DNA of 21,739 nt. Origin: CAUZSN01 sp963582345. Lineage in GTDB: Bacteria; Planctomycetota; Planctomycetia; Planctomycetales; Planctomycetaceae. The stretch covers positions 1-21,739 of the forward strand of contig CAUZSN010000038.1 in NCBI GenBank assembly GCA_963582345.1, written 5' to 3'. Positions 1-8,351 of the stretch are shown one piece after another. Made by a program: the position numbers and the translations under genes. The notes under the pieces are model-generated. The model ran no database searches. It had not been told where the DNA came from and was given only the letters and a program-made list of their open reading frames with translations. Position 1 is the stretch's first letter. Each line of letters opens with the position of its first letter.

Positions 1-129
1 ATCACAAGATACCGAGTTCATTCGGTTGCATCAACTTCGTTCCGCTACCACACAATGGGAGCACATGTTTACCGATGTGTAAAGCGTCTCTACATCGCTT
101 GTCACGACGATCCGACGTTCATGAGACAT

Positions 130-446
130 CTAAGTCGGCACCATGAGCGGGTTACTCGAACTGCACAGGGTTAACTCGAGTGACCTGGTTAATCGCGATT
201 GTGTGCGGGCCAATCCCCACAAATACGTTCCCTTCTTCCAAGAAAGCACGTTCGACGGTTGGAACGTCTCGGGCTTATCGTCATCGTCAAGCTCGGTTCG
301 GTTTTTCCCGGCCAGAATTTCGCTGATGTCCTTCACTGTTTCGATGTTCAAATGACTGCTAGACCACACAATGGACTAGCCAAAACTTCACACAACACAG
401 CGACAAGGCTGAACATGCACATAATGCTGACTAACGACTGTATCAT
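130..446 (-). pseudogene. Possible frameshifted small membrane-protein gene downstream of fliJ
   Basis: Right after the fliJ stop, a GGAGG motif precedes an ATG at 446 with good spacing. It opens a 32-codon frame coding for a strongly hydrophobic segment (MIQSLVSIMCMFSLVAVLCE and onward) that ends at a TGA near 350. In a second frame, overlapping this end, a hydrophilic stretch follows (LNIETVKDISEILAGKNRTE, then an Asp-rich run), open from about 375 to the TAG at 130. A third frame near 130-275 also reads as protein-like (VFVGIGPHTIAINQVTRV). One membrane helix followed by a short helical acidic region resembles small single-pass proteins that can follow fliJ (MotE-like), but this rests on shape and position, not on a clear family motif. 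I infer one gene broken by one or two frameshifts. Chance open frames or a sequencing error remain possible. Confidence 0.3.
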
Positions 447-449
447 CAC

Positions 450-905
450 CTATACCTCCGTCAATTGCATAGAACTCCAGACATCCTCCAATTCTCGGGC
501 GGCACAGCGTTCCTGTCTGTAAAGGTGTTCAGACCGTTGTTTCTCGGCCAGTTTTTCCAGGACCTTCACGTCCTGGTCTGCCTTGACCAAGGCGGTGCGG
601 CAAAGCTGCAACTGTTGTTGCACCAGTTCACGTCGGCACTCGACCAACCCAATGTCACCCAGCAATTGTCCGGCGAAGTCTCGGCGGGAGGCGGATCGGT
701 CCACAGCAACTTCACCGGTCTTTCCGAAGCCCCTCAGCTCGTCCAGTTGGCCGGCCCGGTTTCTTTCAATTTCTTGACGTTGTTCGATCAGCGCCCGGTC
801 ATTAATCAGTACTTGTGCCAACAGGTGCCGACGAAGGTTGCGCCGATTCTGGAGAACTTGTAGCAATGATTCGAACTGAAAGAAAAATTTCCGCGTTGCA
901 GTCAT
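450..905 (-). CDS. fliJ: FliJ flagellar export chaperone / export ATPase stalk protein
   Basis: The 151-residue product is almost entirely charged alpha-helix, as expected for FliJ (about 147 residues), the coiled-coil stalk that sits in the FliI hexamer and links it to the FlhA export gate. The N-terminal FQFESLLQVLQNRR and C-terminal KVLEKLAEKQRSEHLYRQE segments fit the family pattern (a short motif ending in a run of Arg, then LEKL..R....Y..E). FliJ sequences are poorly conserved, so the call rests largely on its place just downstream of fliI. The ATG at 905 is backed by GAGGGG five bases upstream (plus-strand 911-916), and the gap to the fliI stop is 28 bases, so co-transcription is very likely. 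Confidence 0.85.
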   Translation of the reverse strand: MTATRKFFFQFESLLQVLQNRRNLRRHLLAQVLINDRALIEQRQEIERNRAGQLDELRGFGKTGEVAVDRSASRRDFAGQLLGDIGLVECRRELVQQQLQLCRTALVKADQDVKVLEKLAEKQRSEHLYRQERCAARELEDVWSSMQLTEV

Positions 906-933
906 TAATGCCCCTCATTAGTTCGACGTTTTC

Positions 934-2325
934 TCAATCGTGCACCGTTTCGACCTCGCTGTATTCGCTGAGTGAATGACTGGTCGTAGTTAAGTTCTGT
1001 ATCAATTTTTCTTGAGTGCTCGCGATTTTCAGCAAATCGCCGACTGCTTCATGAAATTCAATTGTTTCAAATGCTCCTTGCTGCAAATAGCCGTCAATGG
1101 TGTCTTTGAGTTGAATGGCGATGTCGATCAACTGATTCGAACCGGATTGGTAGGCGCCGATGGAGATCAAATCTTCCGATTTTTTGTAGGCGGCCAAGAG
1201 TTTCTTCAGGCTATCGGCTGCGACGCGATGCTCGGCACTGATGATATCGTCCATAGAACGGCTGATGCTGCCCAGAACGTCGATGGCCGGCCAATGGGTT
1301 TGCTGAGCCAGCTTTCGGGATAGCATCATGTGTCCGTCTAGAATGCCGCGCACCGCATCTGAAATCGGCTCATTAACATCATCAGCTTCAACCAGGACAG
1401 TGTAAAACCCGGTAATACTGCCGCGATCCGTGCGGCCGCTTCGCTCCAACAAACGCGGCAATAGCGAGAAAACGCTTGGGGGATAACCCCTTGTGGCCGG
1501 CGGTTCGCCAGCGGCCAGTCCAATTTCGCGTTGAGCCAGCGCGTACCGCGTGACACTATCCATCATCAACAGAACGTCGCGGCCGGTATCGCGGAAATAC
1601 TCGGCAATAGCCGTCGCCATGTGAGCGGCTCGCAGCCGGACCAGTGCCGGAAGATCGCTGGTGGCGACGACGACGACGCTTTTCTTCAAACATTCCGGAC
1701 CCAGATCGCGTTCCAGAAACTCGCGCACTTCACGGCCCCGCTCGCCCACAAGCGCGACCACATTGACATCCGCGGTGCTGGACCGGGCAAGCTGGCCTAA
1801 TAGGATACTTTTCCCAATGCCGCTTCCGGAAAAGATGCCCAATCGTTGGCCCTTCCCACAAGTCAATAGTCCGTCAATGGCACGAATGCCTGTTCTCAGC
1901 GGCGTTTCGATGCGCGGCCGGCGCAACGGCGACGTTGGCGGCGAATGCAGATTGACACGCTGTGGCAAGACGGGAGCAGGAAGCGCGTCCAAGAATTGTC
2001 CCTGGCCGTCCAAGACGCGGCCCAGCAAACGATCACCAACCCGAACACCAGGCACTGAATGCACTAATGTCACGCTGTGACCCCGCCGGACTCCTGCCAA
2101 ATCGCCATACGGCAAGACCAGTGTTTCATCCCCGCGAAATCCAATGACTTCGGCATCGACTTCCGAATGGTTTTCGCGTGCGATCCGACAAACCGAACCC
2201 AGCGGTGCTGGAAATCCAGCCACGACGGCCGTCAGTCCGACAAGCTTCGTAACGCTGCCGGTCAGCCCGACGGGCAAGATGCTCTTGATATGTTCTTCAA
2301 TGGCCGGCATACAGTGGCAACTCAC
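934..2325 (-). CDS. fliI: Flagellum-specific ATPase FliI
   Basis: FliI is the cytoplasmic ATPase of the flagellar type III export apparatus, related to the F1-ATPase beta subunit. The 463-residue protein has an N-terminal beta-barrel domain (about 18-95), a Walker A motif SGSGIGKS (166-173), the catalytic-loop sequence GERGREV (194-200), a Walker B strand ending VLLMMDS (251-257) and the family signature GEPPATRGYPPSVF (273-286). The C-terminal helical domain follows. All catalytic parts look intact. The frame begins with GTG at 2325; an ATG five codons inside (2310) is an equal candidate because neither has a clear ribosome-binding site. The frame is open further upstream into the fliH end, so the true start could differ by a few codons. 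It lies between fliH and fliJ, the usual order. Confidence 0.96.
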   Translation of the reverse strand: MSCHCMPAIEEHIKSILPVGLTGSVTKLVGLTAVVAGFPAPLGSVCRIARENHSEVDAEVIGFRGDETLVLPYGDLAGVRRGHSVTLVHSVPGVRVGDRLLGRVLDGQGQFLDALPAPVLPQRVNLHSPPTSPLRRPRIETPLRTGIRAIDGLLTCGKGQRLGIFSGSGIGKSILLGQLARSSTADVNVVALVGERGREVREFLERDLGPECLKKSVVVVATSDLPALVRLRAAHMATAIAEYFRDTGRDVLLMMDSVTRYALAQREIGLAAGEPPATRGYPPSVFSLLPRLLERSGRTDRGSITGFYTVLVEADDVNEPISDAVRGILDGHMMLSRKLAQQTHWPAIDVLGSISRSMDDIISAEHRVAADSLKKLLAAYKKSEDLISIGAYQSGSNQLIDIAIQLKDTIDGYLQQGAFETIEFHEAVGDLLKIASTQEKLIQNLTTTSHSLSEYSEVETVHD

Positions 2326-2360
2326 ACAAATGGGTCGAGAACAAGCCAGTATGGTTGTGT

Positions 2361-3089
2361 CTACGTTCCCTGGGTCAATTCTGAGGCAATCCGTTCCAAC
2401 ATCGCATCCAACTGTGCATCGATTCTTCCGTCCTGGGTCTCAATCAGACAGCCGCCTGGATCGATCGAATCGTCTGGGACCAAATTCACGTCGCTGCCGG
2501 AAGAAAGACTTCTGACGACCTGTTGCCCGTGGTCTCCCAGCAATTCCAAATCGCGCGGGTTCAACCGTAATTCGATGTGAGCGTTCCCGGCCGCCAACTG
2601 AAGGGCCTCGAAGATCATTTTCGTGGCAAGCTCGGGCTGTACAGTTAAACGGTGCCGAATTAGCTTTTCAGCAATCGCCACGCTTAAACGAACCGCGGCC
2701 GTCTGCCACTTTGCCAGCCAGCAGTCGTATTCTCGCATCACGGCGGCTGACGCCTGTTGCATTGCTGGCAACAACGTATTTAACTTCTCGGCAGCCTTCT
2801 GCTCAGCGAAGATGCAGGCACGCTTTTCAATTTCGGCGTCCGCTACTTTCATAGCGTCGCGTAGTCCAGCATCTTTCGCTTCTGCGTAAGCCCGTTGGCG
2901 AATCAACTCGGCTTCAGTTTGAGTGTCTTTGATCATCTGCTCCATGTTGCGGCGAACCTTCTCGACGTATTCGTCACAGCGACTTTTCAAATCCTCATAG
3001 TTGAAGGCGATCTTTGTGCCGAAGTTTCGCACATCCTGCGCCTTCAAAACTCGGTTTGCGTCGGTAGTTGTCAATGTAACGCGCTGCAT
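2361..3089 (-). CDS. fliH: FliH, regulator/stator of the export ATPase
   Basis: The 242-residue protein is the FliH type: FliH dimers bind FliI, restrain its ATPase and dock it at the C ring. The first 125 residues are highly charged helix (coiled coil about 30-120, with AEAKDAGLRDAMKVADAEIE). The C-terminal domain contains LSVAIAEKLIRHRL, then ELRLNPRDLELL and PDDSIDPGGCLIETQDGRID, matching the conserved FliH/HrpE/YscL C-terminal domain (basic helix, then RvnP.D, then D..l..GgC.iet..G.iD). The ATG at 3089 has only a weak purine-rich leader. It lies 29 bases after the fliG stop and before fliI, which supports the assignment. Confidence 0.92.
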   Translation of the reverse strand: MQRVTLTTTDANRVLKAQDVRNFGTKIAFNYEDLKSRCDEYVEKVRRNMEQMIKDTQTEAELIRQRAYAEAKDAGLRDAMKVADAEIEKRACIFAEQKAAEKLNTLLPAMQQASAAVMREYDCWLAKWQTAAVRLSVAIAEKLIRHRLTVQPELATKMIFEALQLAAGNAHIELRLNPRDLELLGDHGQQVVRSLSSGSDVNLVPDDSIDPGGCLIETQDGRIDAQLDAMLERIASELTQGT

Positions 3090-3118
3090 GTTGACTTATT
3101 CTTTTCGTCTTTGCACGG

Positions 3119-4075
3119 TCATGAAAACAGCATCTCTCCGTTCAAACTGCTAGCGACCTCGACCTCGCCAGATTCTTCCAATCGATGGACGATATCCACA
3201 ATTTTCTGCTGCATCCCCTCAACATCACTGACCTTGGCCGGTCCCAGATACTCCAACTCCTCTCTCAATAGTTCCGCAGCGCGTTGTGGCAGATTGCCCA
3301 GAATCTTTTGCTTAATTTCTTCCGACGCGCCTTTCAATGCCAAAGCCCATTGGCTGGGATCGACTTCCTTCAACAGCGTTTGAATGAACTTGTCGTCCAG
3401 TTTGCACAAATCGTCGAAGACGAACATCAGTCGCTGAAGTTCATCAACTAGTTCGAAATCGTCTTGTTCCAAATTTTCCAGAATGCTCTTGTTTGTCATA
3501 CAATCAGCGACCTTCAAGATTTTGATGGCCATCGGCACTCCACCAACGGCTTCCGTTTGCTGACTGAATGTCGACGTCATGCGCTTTTTCAGACTCGATT
3601 CGACATCGCGAATCACCTCGGGACTGGTCTGCTCCATATTTGCGATACGGCGGATAACCTCGAACTGCTTCTTTGATGGTAGACCGCTCAGTACCTCGGC
3701 AGCCAAATTTGGTGACAAATGCGACATGATCAAAGCAATCGTCTGCGGATGTTCTTCGACAATAAACGTTAGTAAGTTGTCCACGCCAGCTTTTTGGAGG
3801 AAGTCAAACGGCACCGAACTCATGGATCCCCGAACGGTTTCCCGAATCGCCACCGTACTGTCCTTGCCGCCGCGTTCGATGACCGTATGCGTTCCTGTCA
3901 ACTCGTTGAATTCGTCTAGCACCACATCCTGCTGCTCCTGGGTAATCTCATCCATCTTGGCTAGTTGCATTGTGACCACCGCCACTTGGTCTTTTGGCAA
4001 CTGGCTCATGACCTCGGCGGCCAACGGCTTATCCATGCTCAGTAAAAGAACCGCAGCCTTGTGAAGGTCTTCCAT
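3119..4075 (-). CDS. fliG: Flagellar motor switch protein FliG
   Basis: FliG forms the rotor ring on FliF and generates torque against the stator (MotA) while sensing direction through FliM. The product is 318 residues, slightly shorter than the usual 330. It has the N-terminal FliF-binding domain (KAAVLLLSMDKPLAAEVMSQL), the middle-domain EHPQ motif at 108-111, a flexible Gly-Gly linker at 178-179 and a torque helix region near 240-285. By alignment, the charged residues known as K264, R281, D288, D289 and R297 in E. coli correspond to K248, R265, E272, E273 and K281, so charge is kept at every position. The ATG at 4075 is preceded by AAAAAGG at suitable spacing. A 115-base gap separates it from fliF. 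Confidence 0.96.
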   Translation of the reverse strand: MEDLHKAAVLLLSMDKPLAAEVMSQLPKDQVAVVTMQLAKMDEITQEQQDVVLDEFNELTGTHTVIERGGKDSTVAIRETVRGSMSSVPFDFLQKAGVDNLLTFIVEEHPQTIALIMSHLSPNLAAEVLSGLPSKKQFEVIRRIANMEQTSPEVIRDVESSLKKRMTSTFSQQTEAVGGVPMAIKILKVADCMTNKSILENLEQDDFELVDELQRLMFVFDDLCKLDDKFIQTLLKEVDPSQWALALKGASEEIKQKILGNLPQRAAELLREELEYLGPAKVSDVEGMQQKIVDIVHRLEESGEVEVASSLNGEMLFS

Positions 4076-4190
4076 GACGCAGCCTTTTTAAAAGGGTCGA
4101 AGGTCTAACTTCGAGGATCTTAGTCGGAAATGTTAGTTGCACATTTAGTCTGGTCACTCGTCAATTTGTGATTCTTCGCACTTCTAATCA

Positions 4191-5768
4191 TTATCTGACG
4201 GCCTGAATCCACTTACTTAACACAGCAACGGCCGCTCCCGGATTATCCCGAATTGTCAATTGCAGTTGATCCCGTTTTGATAGTGCCTTTTCGGTTTTCT
4301 TGTTAGTCTCTTCCTCATCTTCACTGACCGCCTTAGTGAAGCTATCGGTTGATGTGGTAGGCTCTGGGAACGGGGTTTTCGCCATGCTTTTGTTCAACAT
4401 CCCCAAGACCAAAAATGTAAAAATCGCAAGGCCAATGGCGCTACCCCACTTACCCAGACCACCGGTGATCGTGTCGAACCACGAGCCGGCCGGAGGCGTG
4501 ATGTTCTTAGGAATGCGGAAGTATGTACGGACGTTGATTGCCTCCGGTGGCGAGCCGTTCGGTAGCAACGTCCGCAGTTCAAGTTTTACCTTGTCGATTT
4601 CTTGACGCTCGATCTCTTTGAGGTGTTTTTGGAAGTCGGCTCCACCTTCAGCCAGTCCTTGCTTCAGCGCGATGGCGCGATAGTAGTCGTCGGGAATCGA
4701 GACGTTAACCTTTACAGCTTTGGGAATCGCACCGATGTATTCCTTACCAGAAACTGTGTGTGGCGACGGAACGCTGACCGTGCCCATATTCTGTTCCGTG
4801 CTTGACTGCGAATTGATTTGACTACCCAACGAATTCAACTTCGCAGGAGTGTTTGCGTTCTGTCCGGGCTGGTTTTGAGTCAATGTTGTGTCTTTTGTTC
4901 GCGTGGTGGTTTGAAGCTCCACCGTCTTTTTGTCGATTTCCGTCTTCCGCTCCACGTGTCGCTGCAAATTGTCCAGGTCGATACTAACTGTGACCAGGAC
5001 GTCATCGATGTGCCGCAAAGTCGCGGTGATATGTTTATCATGTAATTGCTCAAACTCTTGGATTTGCGTCACCAACTTGGTTCCAAAAAAACCGGACTCG
5101 TCCGCTGTTCGCGAAATCCCTGTCGACTGGTCGAAGATGGTCACATCGTTGGGGCTGAGATCGGGGATCATGCCGGCTACGGCTGCCCGCAATGAGTGAA
5201 TTAAGGAAAGTGTTAGCTCGTGACCTCGATTAGGCCGAACATTGACAGTAGCCGTGACCTTTGCAGGTTTCCCGAATCTTCGTGCACCCTTTGCCCAAAT
5301 GACATCGGCATCGTCGATGTCAGGAACCGAACGAATCACGCGGCGAAGGGCTTCTTGCAATGCGGCTTTCTTTCTCAGCTCAACTTGATGTCCCGTCGCG
5401 AAGGCGCTCATTTCCTTAAAGTACTTCTCCCACGCCGAAGCCGAATCGCTGGGGAACGTGCCGTCTGCAATGAGCGCTGCGTTGTAGCGGTCTACCTGAT
5501 TCTTGGGCACCATGATCCGTTGACCTTCACGGCGATAATCGCTCAATCCGGCTTCAGTGAGAGTTTGTTCGGCGTTGATCAGATCCGTCGATTCAAAAAC
5601 CTTTCCCCATGACAAAGCGACATGCGAATTGGAACTGCCACCGAACATAACGACACCGAACGCCGTCACGATAAACAGAGGAACCACGATCAGCGTTCCC
5701 CGCTGGCTGGGTGACATGAATTCGTACAGTTCCAGAAACTGTTTGAAGGTCCGACTGACCGATTCCAT
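4191..5768 (-). CDS. fliF: Flagellar MS-ring protein FliF
   Basis: FliF multimerises in the inner membrane to form the MS ring that templates the whole basal body. The 525-residue product has a first membrane helix at about 24-42, two ring-building domains (about 50-215; the second contains the conserved VTATVNVRPNRG and LSPNDVTIFD stretches), a low-complexity Gln/Thr/Ser-rich periplasmic segment (about 285-330), a second membrane helix at about 442-458, an acidic cytoplasmic linker (DEEET) and the C-terminal FliG-binding helix LQLTIRDNPGAAVAVLSKWI (502-521). The length is close to the family norm of 530-560. The ATG at 5768 has a weak leader (GGAA). It follows fliE by 45 bases and precedes fliG. 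Confidence 0.96.
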   Translation of the reverse strand: MESVSRTFKQFLELYEFMSPSQRGTLIVVPLFIVTAFGVVMFGGSSNSHVALSWGKVFESTDLINAEQTLTEAGLSDYRREGQRIMVPKNQVDRYNAALIADGTFPSDSASAWEKYFKEMSAFATGHQVELRKKAALQEALRRVIRSVPDIDDADVIWAKGARRFGKPAKVTATVNVRPNRGHELTLSLIHSLRAAVAGMIPDLSPNDVTIFDQSTGISRTADESGFFGTKLVTQIQEFEQLHDKHITATLRHIDDVLVTVSIDLDNLQRHVERKTEIDKKTVELQTTTRTKDTTLTQNQPGQNANTPAKLNSLGSQINSQSSTEQNMGTVSVPSPHTVSGKEYIGAIPKAVKVNVSIPDDYYRAIALKQGLAEGGADFQKHLKEIERQEIDKVKLELRTLLPNGSPPEAINVRTYFRIPKNITPPAGSWFDTITGGLGKWGSAIGLAIFTFLVLGMLNKSMAKTPFPEPTTSTDSFTKAVSEDEEETNKKTEKALSKRDQLQLTIRDNPGAAVAVLSKWIQAVR

Positions 5769-5813
5769 ATTTTCCGGTTCTAATTCAAGTGTTCCAAGTT
5801 TTTCGCGCTAGAG

Positions 5814-6128
5814 TTACATCTGCATCTGCTTGATTTCGTTGTACGCTTCTAGAATCTTGTTCCTAACCTGCAACAGTAACAGCAAAGCCATTTCCACTTC
5901 CTTCACAGCTGTGAGAACTTCGACCTGCGTGATGTCGCCACCAGTCAGACTTTCTGTGATTCCGGTCTGAATGGTTTTGTCCATCGAGCTGACTTGCTGC
6001 AACGACTGAATCAGTAATTGCTGAAAATCCAAATCCTTAACGGCCGAATGTTGGTCGCTGGCACTGAGTGTCATCGGTGGCAGCGACACCGGTTTCAAAC
6101 CATCGATTCCACCAATTGGATTCACCAT
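5814..6128 (-). CDS. fliE: Flagellar hook-basal body adaptor FliE
   Basis: FliE connects the MS ring to the proximal rod and is among the first exported substrates. The length of 104 residues equals that of the enterobacterial protein. The C-terminal half carries the family signature: MDKTIQTGITESLTGGDITQ followed by VEVLTAVKEVEMALLLLLQV and a helix ending KILEAYNEIKQMQM, which match the 'LTGGD..qVmiA..KA.la..l..qVRNKvleAY.EIM' pattern, including the near-invariant RNKILEAYNEI at 90-100. There is no signal peptide, as expected for a type III substrate. The ATG at 6128 has no strong ribosome-binding site. A 232-base leader separates it from the regulator gene upstream, so it may have its own promoter. 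Confidence 0.93.
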   Translation of the reverse strand: MVNPIGGIDGLKPVSLPPMTLSASDQHSAVKDLDFQQLLIQSLQQVSSMDKTIQTGITESLTGGDITQVEVLTAVKEVEMALLLLLQVRNKILEAYNEIKQMQM

Positions 6129-6360
6129 TTCGTTCAGTCTTTTTGAATTATTTTGTTAACCGCCTGCCAGCAGAGATCAATGTTCAATCGACTCCGGGGT
6201 CAACGGACGCGACTTACAAGAAACGCAATATTCTCACACGTCAAAATCCCCAGACCAGGTTCCGCCATTTGTTTCGTGATATCGATTGCCGCCACGTTGG
6301 GCTCGTATGCACGACTCGCTTTCATTGCATTGAAAAATCCGGGACCAAATTGATGTTCAG

Positions 6361-7821
6361 CTACGCAGCTCTCAGGTTCGATCCCGGCCCGCCGCGAGGT
6401 GGGTAGCCGTACTCCCGCAGCTTGCCTGATAATGTTCGCAAACCAATGTTTAACGACTGGGCCGTTCGTTCGCGGCTTCCACCGTAGCGAGTGAACGTCG
6501 CCTCGATCAACTTTCGTTCCATTTCTCTTAAGGTCAATCCCCTCGGGATGGAGCGTTCGCACCCGATGTCGTTGGCCAACCAAGGACGAAGCATTTCGGC
6601 TGTCAATGCAGGCCCGCAATCAAGCAAGCAGGTGTTCTCGATCACGATCTGTAATTCTCGCACGTTGCCGGGCCAATTATGTAATTTCAACAAACGCAGT
6701 CCTTCTAGAGTAATGTGCTTGCTTGGTTGCTCCTCTTTGACCGTCTGCTCGGCCAGGAAATGTTCAGCTAACACGGCAATGTCCTTGGGACATTGCCGCA
6801 AAGGTGGAATTCGAATGGTGAAGCCGTTCAATAGTTCATACAAATCGTCTCGAAAATGTTTCTTCCGGACGCGTTCCTTTAGATCGACGTGCGTCGCGGC
6901 CAACACACGCACGTTTTGGTGATCGAATTGTTCGTTACAAGCAGAGCGGCCGGCTTGCTTGTCCAAAGCACGGAACAGCCTCCTTTGCATTGGCATTGCA
7001 ATGGCATCAACTTCGTCCAGAAACAGCGTCCCGCCCGATGCCAGTAACAGCCGGCCGGGATTGGCGATCAGACTGTCCGAATTGTGTGTGCGGCAACCAA
7101 ACAATTCTCGTTCGAATCCCGCAGCCGATAATCTTCGACAGTTGACTTTACCGAAGGGGCCACGAGCCTGTTGGCTACCGTCGTAAATTGCTTGCGCAAC
7201 CAAACTTGTACCGGTTCCCGCTTCGCCGCAGATCATAATGTTTTCGTCAGTGTTGGTAGCCTGTGCTATCCGCGCGCGTAGCCGTTCGACTTCCGGACTT
7301 TTTCCGAGGAGTCGCCTGGGTGTTCGACTGCGAAGCTGTGATTTGAGCCGCCGGTTTTCCGAGAACAGCTGCGAGTACTGAACAGCCGAGAACAAGGCCC
7401 TTCCAAGCGATGCAGTTGTGTAAGGTTGCTGAACCACATCGTACATCTGCGAAACATACGTCGATCGACTATCAATATTGGCGCCGGACGGCGAGACGGA
7501 TATTTCGGGCACGAGTAAGATCAGCCTAGTCGTCAGTTTCTTGCGCCACAAAGACGAAGCAATTTCCGTGACGGTCCGGCCTTGTCTCGAGAACGCCGAC
7601 CGGGCTAATCTCGATTGAGTTTCGCGTGCATCAAGCAAATACGCATCGAACGCCTGTTCTTCCAGTAGTTCTAGCGCCGCATCGACGGTGCCGATGACTT
7701 GAATGTCGATTCTAAAATGAGACGCGCCGTCAATAGTTGCGCGCCAGACATCTGCGTCGGTCGAACAAACAAGCACGCGACCCGCGGAACCATTTACAGA
7801 CTTTTTGACTTCCGATTTCAT
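6361..7821 (-). CDS. Degenerate sigma-54 enhancer-binding-protein-like regulator (receiver-like, AAA+, Fis-type HTH)
   Basis: The 486-residue protein has the layout of an NtrC-family activator. A receiver-like domain (about 14-145) keeps D64 in LLDAR, but the conserved KP is QP (132-133). The AAA+ domain spans about 172-398 and a Fis-type helix-turn-helix lies at 430-471. Several catalytic parts are changed. Walker A reads GEAGTGTS (199-206), so the lysine is Thr205 (codon ACA). The GAFTGA loop that contacts sigma-54 is absent after ELFG (239-242). Sensor I has ATH (309-311) in place of ATN. The second arginine of the finger is Leu330. Walker B (GGTLFLDE, 263-270) and WPGNVREL (383-390) are retained. 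I infer a DNA-binding regulator of flagellar genes that cannot activate sigma-54 in the usual ATP-dependent way. It lies 22 bases after the chaperone gene. The frame is intact, so this is divergence, not a broken gene. Confidence 0.85.
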   Translation of the reverse strand: MKSEVKKSVNGSAGRVLVCSTDADVWRATIDGASHFRIDIQVIGTVDAALELLEEQAFDAYLLDARETQSRLARSAFSRQGRTVTEIASSLWRKKLTTRLILLVPEISVSPSGANIDSRSTYVSQMYDVVQQPYTTASLGRALFSAVQYSQLFSENRRLKSQLRSRTPRRLLGKSPEVERLRARIAQATNTDENIMICGEAGTGTSLVAQAIYDGSQQARGPFGKVNCRRLSAAGFERELFGCRTHNSDSLIANPGRLLLASGGTLFLDEVDAIAMPMQRRLFRALDKQAGRSACNEQFDHQNVRVLAATHVDLKERVRKKHFRDDLYELLNGFTIRIPPLRQCPKDIAVLAEHFLAEQTVKEEQPSKHITLEGLRLLKLHNWPGNVRELQIVIENTCLLDCGPALTAEMLRPWLANDIGCERSIPRGLTLREMERKLIEATFTRYGGSRERTAQSLNIGLRTLSGKLREYGYPPRGGPGSNLRAA

Positions 7822-7834
7822 CGAGAATATCTCG
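7822..7834 (-). promoter_or_regulatory. Inverted repeat between ribosome-binding site and start of the regulator gene
   Basis: CGAGA-TAT-TCTCG on the coding strand is a perfect 5-bp inverted repeat with a 3-base loop, directly before the ATG of the regulator and just after GAGGG. It could be a small mRNA hairpin limiting initiation or a half of an operator. It is short enough to be chance. Confidence 0.25.
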
Positions 7835-7843
7835 CCCTCTGGA

Positions 7844-8332
7844 TTATTGATCGATGTCCAAATGACGGTATTTCACCGGTGCTAAACTGTCTCGATAGGC
7901 TTCGTGGACTTGGGTTCCTTCTGCAATCGCTTGTAGATTCTTTCGGGTGTAATCTCGACACTGTGTCAGCAAATCGGTGCTGTCCTGTTCGTTCTTCATA
8001 ACTTCCTCCAGAATCACCTTAGACTCGGCCAACATTCGCTCGCAAACGTTCCGCGACAGTGGGTCCAGCGTATCTCGCTTTGAATGCCATTGCTGCCAAA
8101 GGTCAGGAAGGCTTTGACGCAATCCGTCCATATCCTGCAAAAGACTCTGCTTTTGAGCCAGAACTTCTAACAGTTGTATGTAATTGTCGGTACGGATCAG
8201 GTCCGTCTGTCTGAGCGATAGATCGAGCAGCAACTGGTAGTATTCACGGCGGCTCTGAAGTGTTTTCAAAAAACAGGATTGACTGGGAACCGACATACTT
8301 GTCTGTTTTTGATCGGAATGGTTGACGGTCAT
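7844..8332 (-). CDS. FlgN/FliT-like flagellar export chaperone
   Basis: The 162-residue product is all-helical, with no signal peptide. The segment LLLDLSLRQTDLIRTDNYIQ followed by LLEVLAQKQSLLQDMDGLRQ has the heptad spacing and the 'l..gd...l..l...k..ll..l..l' pattern seen in FlgN-type chaperones, which hold hook-associated proteins before export. A second long helix (residues about 95-140) completes the hairpin typical of FlgN and FliT. Family assignment is from this pattern and from location as first gene of a flagellar operon, so FliT-like or another export chaperone is possible. The frame is open to a TTG at 8434, but the first 34 codons give a non-helical, Cys/Trp/Arg-rich stretch. I therefore prefer the ATG at 8332, with ATG 8296 as another option. 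Confidence 0.6.
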   Translation of the reverse strand: MTVNHSDQKQTSMSVPSQSCFLKTLQSRREYYQLLLDLSLRQTDLIRTDNYIQLLEVLAQKQSLLQDMDGLRQSLPDLWQQWHSKRDTLDPLSRNVCERMLAESKVILEEVMKNEQDSTDLLTQCRDYTRKNLQAIAEGTQVHEAYRDSLAPVKYRHLDIDQ

Positions 8333-8334
8333 AA

Positions 8335-8351
8335 TCGGAACGCGATTCCGA
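8335..8351. repeat. Inverted repeat upstream of the chaperone start
   Basis: TCGGAA-CGCGA-TTCCGA is a perfect 6-bp inverted repeat with a 5-base spacer, immediately upstream of the preferred ATG at 8332. It is a candidate operator or leader hairpin if that start is right. If translation starts at 8434 it is coding. Confidence 0.25.

Noticed and set aside
4083..4114. Hairpin TCGAAG-GTCTAA-CTTCGA between fliF and fliG as a terminator
   Set aside because: The stem is only 6 bp, AT-containing, and no clean T-tract follows; fliG is expected to be co-transcribed with fliF.
6327..6340. GG-N10-GC arrangement on the minus strand upstream of fliE as a sigma-54 promoter
   Set aside because: Beyond GG and TGCA the match to consensus is poor and the spacer is a T-run, so chance is likely.
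6200..6619. 139-codon minus-strand frame overlapping the end of the regulator gene
   Set aside because: It is an out-of-frame shadow of the Fis-type HTH coding region with no ribosome-binding site.
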